In this document: one piece after another, positions 6,720-9,070 of the stretch
How the letters are laid out: the number at the start of each line of letters is the position of its first letter
How positions within the stretch are numbered: the first letter of the stretch is position 1
Assembly (NCBI GenBank): GCA_013695885.1
Contig: JACCZP010000016.1
Coordinates: 1 to 9,070, forward strand
DNA: 9,070 bases
Source of the DNA: Thermoleophilaceae bacterium
Lineage (GTDB): Bacteria > Actinomycetota > Thermoleophilia > Solirubrobacterales > Thermoleophilaceae
Reading direction: 5' to 3'
Position numbers and translations under genes: made by a program
Notes under the pieces: model-generated
What the model saw: the letters and a program-made list of their open reading frames with translations, nothing else
Database searches by the model: none
What the model was told of the DNA's origin: nothing

Positions 6720-8363
6720 CTACCCCTCCGGCGGAATTCGCATGTAGGGCAGCGCGAACGAGACGATCTTCTCGAACGCCGGGGCGGCTACCAGCCCGCC
6801 GTAGATCTCCCCCTTCGGCTCGTCGACCATGACCGCCACGAGCAGCCGGGGGTGCCGCGCCGGCGCGTAGCCGATGAACGAGGACACGAACTTCGTCTTC
6901 GAGTAGCCGCCCAAGCCGTCGGGTTTCTCCGCGGTGCCGGTCTTGCCGGCCAGTCGGTAACCGGGGACGCGCGCCTCCTGGGCGGTTCCTCCGGCGCCGA
7001 GCACGCCCTCGAGCATTCGGGAGACCTGCGTCGCGGTGCGAGCGGAGAGCACGCGCTTCCGGCGCACCCGGGTGCCGGTGGCCACGTGAGGAGTGTGCGT
7101 CACCCCTCCCATCGCGACGGCCTGGTAGCCCATCGCCATCTGCATCGGCGTGACCGCAAGGCCCTGTCCGAGCGGGAGGTTGCCCATCGACGAGCCCGAG
7201 TACTCGGAGGGAGGAGGCACGATGCCCTGGGCCTCGCCGGGCACGTCGACGTCGGTCCCCTCGCCGAAGCCGAAGCGCCGCACCCACCGGTCGAAGCGCT
7301 TGGAGCCGAGCTCCAGGCCGATGGTCACCGACCCCACGTTCGACGAGGCGGCCAGGATCTGGGCCACGCTGAGGGTCACCGGCCCGCGCTCGTGGGACTC
7401 CTCGATTTCGCGGTCGGCGACGGTGATGGTGGGCGGCAGGTCGAAGGTGGTCTCGGGATCGAGGGTCCGCTCCTCGAGCGCTCCGGCGACGGTGAAGGCC
7501 TTGAAGGTCGATCCCGGCTCGTAGTTGGCGGCCACCGCCCGGTTCTGGCGTGCGTAGGCGGGCGCCCCGCCGAAGCGCTCGGGGTCGACGGGGGGCCAGT
7601 TGGCCATCGCCAGGATCTCCCCGTTGCGCGGGTCCATCACGAGCGCGGTGGCGCCCTTCGGCGCGTGCTTGCGGCCCACGTCGGCGAGCACCGCCTCCGC
7701 GCGTTCCTGGATCGGGGCGTCGATGGTCAGGCGCAGGTCGCGTCCGGACTCGGCCGGCTCGGTCTCCACGATGCTCACCGGCTTGCCGAGCGCATCCTTC
7801 ACCACCTTGCGCTCCCCGTCGCGCCCGCGCAGGGCGCGTTCGTGCGCCTGCTCGAGCCCGGACAGGCCGTAGCCGTCGGTGCCCACCGCACCGAGCAGCT
7901 GGCCGGCGAGCGTCCGCTGGGGGTAGACGCGCTTCGGGGCCACCTCCACCCCGATGCCCTCGATGCGCATGCGTTGGATCGCGGCGCCGGCCGCGCCGTC
8001 GAGCTGGCGGGCGAGGAAGGCGAAGCCCTTGCCGCGTTGCGCGAGGGTCGCCTCGACCTCGGAGGGCCGGCGGCGCAGGTGCGGCGCGAGGCGCGCCGCG
8101 GTGCCGGCCGGGTCCTTGATCAGGAAGGGGTTGGCGTACACGGTGGCCGAGTCCTCGGATACGGCGAGCTCGGTGCCGTGGCGATCGGTGATCAGGCCAC
8201 GGCGCGCGGGCACCGAGGTCTGCTGGACCTGCTGGGAGCGTGCGTGGGCGCGGAGGCCGTCGGCGCGCACGGTGCCAAGCCAGGTGGCCCGCCCCCCGGC
8301 CATGAGGAGAAGGACGAGGAAGAGTGCGAAGAGGAGACCGATCCGGCGCTGGACGAGCCGCAC
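6720..8363 (-). CDS. ftsI: FtsI, class B penicillin-binding protein (septal DD-transpeptidase)
   Basis: FtsI is the septal transpeptidase that cross-links glycan strands made by FtsW. The product is 547 residues. A short basic N-terminus and one membrane anchor (about 9-28) precede the extracytoplasmic part. The N-terminal pedestal domain includes PARRGLITDRHGTELA (52-67), typical of class B PBPs, and VYPQRTLAGQLLGAVG (146-161). The transpeptidase domain carries all three catalytic motifs: Ser285-Thr-Phe-Lys288 within YEPGSTFK, Ser340-Ser-Asn342, and Lys474-Thr-Gly-Thr477. SSMGNLPLGQGLAVTPMQ (391-408) is also characteristic. The protein ends soon after the transpeptidase fold, with no PASTA domains. 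The start is GTG 8363, three bases after the ftsL-like stop, with GGGGA at a spacing of seven bases. Context (between ftsL and murE) makes this the divisome FtsI rather than an elongation PBP2. It is a beta-lactam target by family. Confidence 0.97.
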   Translation of the reverse strand: MRLVQRRIGLLFALFLVLLLMAGGRATWLGTVRADGLRAHARSQQVQQTSVPARRGLITDRHGTELAVSEDSATVYANPFLIKDPAGTAARLAPHLRRRPSEVEATLAQRGKGFAFLARQLDGAAGAAIQRMRIEGIGVEVAPKRVYPQRTLAGQLLGAVGTDGYGLSGLEQAHERALRGRDGERKVVKDALGKPVSIVETEPAESGRDLRLTIDAPIQERAEAVLADVGRKHAPKGATALVMDPRNGEILAMANWPPVDPERFGGAPAYARQNRAVAANYEPGSTFKAFTVAGALEERTLDPETTFDLPPTITVADREIEESHERGPVTLSVAQILAASSNVGSVTIGLELGSKRFDRWVRRFGFGEGTDVDVPGEAQGIVPPPSEYSGSSMGNLPLGQGLAVTPMQMAMGYQAVAMGGVTHTPHVATGTRVRRKRVLSARTATQVSRMLEGVLGAGGTAQEARVPGYRLAGKTGTAEKPDGLGGYSKTKFVSSFIGYAPARHPRLLVAVMVDEPKGEIYGGLVAAPAFEKIVSFALPYMRIPPEG

Positions 8364-8366
8364 CGG

Positions 8367-9070
8367 CTATTCCCCGGCGCCGGTGGCCGCGCCGGTGCCC
8401 CCGCCGGCGCTCGGCGTCGCGATCGACGCGGGCGTGGCGGAGGTCGTGGACCCGGTGCTCGTGCCGGTGGCGGTGCCCGTCGACGTGCCGGGACTCGTCC
8501 CGGTGGCCGGGCCCGGGGTCGTGACCGCGCCGGTGCTCGTGGCCGTGCCAGGGCTCGTGGCCGTGCCCGCCGGCCCCGTCTGAGCCGCGGAGCCCGGCTG
8601 AGCGGTCTGACCGGCTGACCCCGTCTGCCCCTGTGCGGCCGGACTGGACGTGCCGGCGAGCGCCTGCGGCGGTCCGATACGGCCGGCGGCCACGGCGGCG
8701 TCCCTCTTCCCCGCGCGTACGTAGCGCATGCTCCCGGGAGCCGGCCACACGAGGCCGCGGGCGGCGGCCGCGCGCTGGATGCGCTCGCTCGAGCCGAGAT
8801 GCGCCGACCGCAGCCGCAACGTGCCGTTCTCCTGCCGGAGGGCGGTGACTCGCTCGGAATCGCGGGCGATGCGACCGTCGAGCTCGAGCAGCCTGACGTT
8901 CAGGAAGACGATGCCGACGAGCAGCACGCCGATGCAGACGATCCAGCCGTGGCCGCGCAGCAGCCGGTCGAGGACCTCCTCCGAGGCCCGGCGCGCGGCC
9001 GGGAGCGAGGGCAGGGCGGCGAGGGGGCGCGACGGCGTCGAGGCGGGCCGAGGCGCACGCTGCGGGGCAC
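8367..9070 (-). CDS. ftsL: FtsL-like divisome membrane protein with long disordered C-terminal tail (5' end outside window)
   Basis: FtsL is a small bitopic protein that, with FtsB/DivIC and FtsQ, activates FtsWI at the septum. The reading frame is open to the right edge, giving at least 233 residues. No ATG, GTG or TTG occurs in frame before GTG 8927, which lies inside the membrane helix, so the real start is beyond the window. Visible parts: a cytoplasmic Pro/Ala/Arg-rich segment (1-40 of the visible chain), one membrane helix (about 42-62, starting WIVCIGVLLVGIVFLNV), a coiled-coil-like segment (about 62-100) with heptad-like Leu/Val spacing and the ERVTALRQEN type seen in FtsL/DivIC, then RGLVWPAPGSMRYV, typical of the FtsL end. 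A tail of about 97 residues, nearly all Gly, Ala, Ser, Thr, Pro and Gln, follows; this is unusual. The FtsL call rests on topology, the RGLV...MRYV-type ending and position before ftsI. FtsL diverges strongly in sequence, so a simple homology search may label it hypothetical. Confidence 0.8.
   Translation of the reverse strand, partial: APQRAPRPASTPSRPLAALPSLPAARRASEEVLDRLLRGHGWIVCIGVLLVGIVFLNVRLLELDGRIARDSERVTALRQENGTLRLRSAHLGSSERIQRAAAARGLVWPAPGSMRYVRAGKRDAAVAAGRIGPPQALAGTSSPAAQGQTGSAGQTAQPGSAAQTGPAGTATSPGTATSTGAVTTPGPATGTSPGTSTGTATGTSTGSTTSATPASIATPSAGGGTGAATGAGE
8370..8660 (-). repeat. Low-complexity coding repeat: Gly/Ala/Ser/Thr/Pro tail of the FtsL-like protein
   Basis: About 97 codons encode imperfect short repeats such as GTATSPGTATSTG and GTSPGTSTGTATGTSTG. 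At DNA level there are degenerate repeats of units like GGTGCTCGTG and GGCCGTGCC read on the plus strand. The segment lies outside the membrane by topology. Apart from one Leu at its start, one Val, one Ile and a terminal Glu, no bulky or charged residue occurs. It is expected to be disordered, and copy number of the units may vary between strains. Confidence 0.75.
8371..8375 (-). promoter_or_regulatory. Shine-Dalgarno-like GGGGA for ftsI
   Basis: The minus strand reads GGGGA seven bases before the GTG start of ftsI, overlapping the last sense codons of the ftsL-like gene. It is the best ribosome-binding site seen in the window and supports GTG 8363 as the ftsI start. Confidence 0.55.

Noticed and set aside
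6852..8618. Plus-strand open frame of 588 codons opposite ftsI and the ftsL-like gene
   Set aside because: Its composition is that of a shadow frame, and the opposite strand encodes a complete penicillin-binding protein with SxxK, SxN and KTGT motifs.
8380..8640. CRISPR array or minisatellite outside genes in the repetitive region
   Set aside because: The repeats are short and degenerate, follow the codon frame of the FtsL-like tail, and show no repeat-spacer regularity.
6670..8748. Minus-strand open frame of 692 codons overlapping ftsI
   Set aside because: It is out of frame with FtsI and Arg/Gly/His-rich with no motif, and would overlap two well-supported genes.
8367..8927. The ftsL-like gene starting at GTG 8927
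   Set aside because: That start falls in the middle of the membrane helix. The frame upstream encodes the rest of the helix and a plausible cytoplasmic segment and stays open to the window edge.
1..9070. A novel defence, mobile or biosynthetic system
   Set aside because: Every substantial open frame on the coding strand is explained by a recognised dcw gene. No transposase, integrase, attachment site, tRNA or unexplained conserved frame is visible.

Overview
This window is a peptidoglycan-synthesis and cell-division (dcw) cluster. All eight genes lie on the minus strand, packed head to tail. In transcription order, from the right edge to the left, they are ftsL-like (5' end outside the window), ftsI, murE, murF, mraY, murD, ftsW and murG (3' end outside the window). 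The order is the classical dcw order, so the gene before the right edge is probably rsmH (mraZ/mraW region), and the genes after murG are probably murC, murB or ftsQ, then ftsZ. Those neighbours are inferred and not visible.

The DNA is very GC-rich, by eye about 70% or more. Codons mostly end in G or C, and six of the seven visible start codons are GTG. MurE carries the DNPR signature of enzymes that add meso-diaminopimelate. The ligases, MraY and FtsW all look like the bacterial housekeeping forms. Together these points suggest a high-GC actinobacterium with mDAP-type peptidoglycan. Thermoleophilia (Solirubrobacterales-like) is my best guess, but sequence alone does not prove the lineage. 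Nothing suggests horizontal transfer.

Layout: 9070-8367 is an FtsL-like divisome membrane protein with an unusually long Gly/Ala/Ser/Thr/Pro tail. 8363-6720 is the class B transpeptidase FtsI (PBP3/PBP2b type). A 62-bp gap follows, the only real non-coding stretch, and it contains palindromes. 6657-5230 is MurE, 5233-3848 MurF, 3841-2864 MraY, 2867-1545 MurD, 1541-150 FtsW and 232-1 the N-terminus of MurG. Two junctions are GTGA start/stop overlaps, others are separated by 3-6 bp, and ftsW runs 83 bp into murG. The block is therefore almost certainly one translationally coupled operon.

The genes form one pathway. MurD, MurE and MurF add D-Glu, mDAP and D-Ala-D-Ala to UDP-MurNAc-L-Ala in the cytoplasm. 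MraY moves the product onto undecaprenyl phosphate (lipid I), and MurG adds GlcNAc (lipid II). FtsW polymerises lipid II and FtsI cross-links it at the septum, with FtsL as the scaffold and activator of the FtsWI pair.

I found no mobile element, CRISPR array, RNA gene or undescribed system. The points worth a second look are small: the FtsL tail, a proline-rich insert in MurF, the ftsW/murG overlap with its unusual reading-frame geometry, an atypical FtsW motif, and the palindromic ftsI-murE gap.
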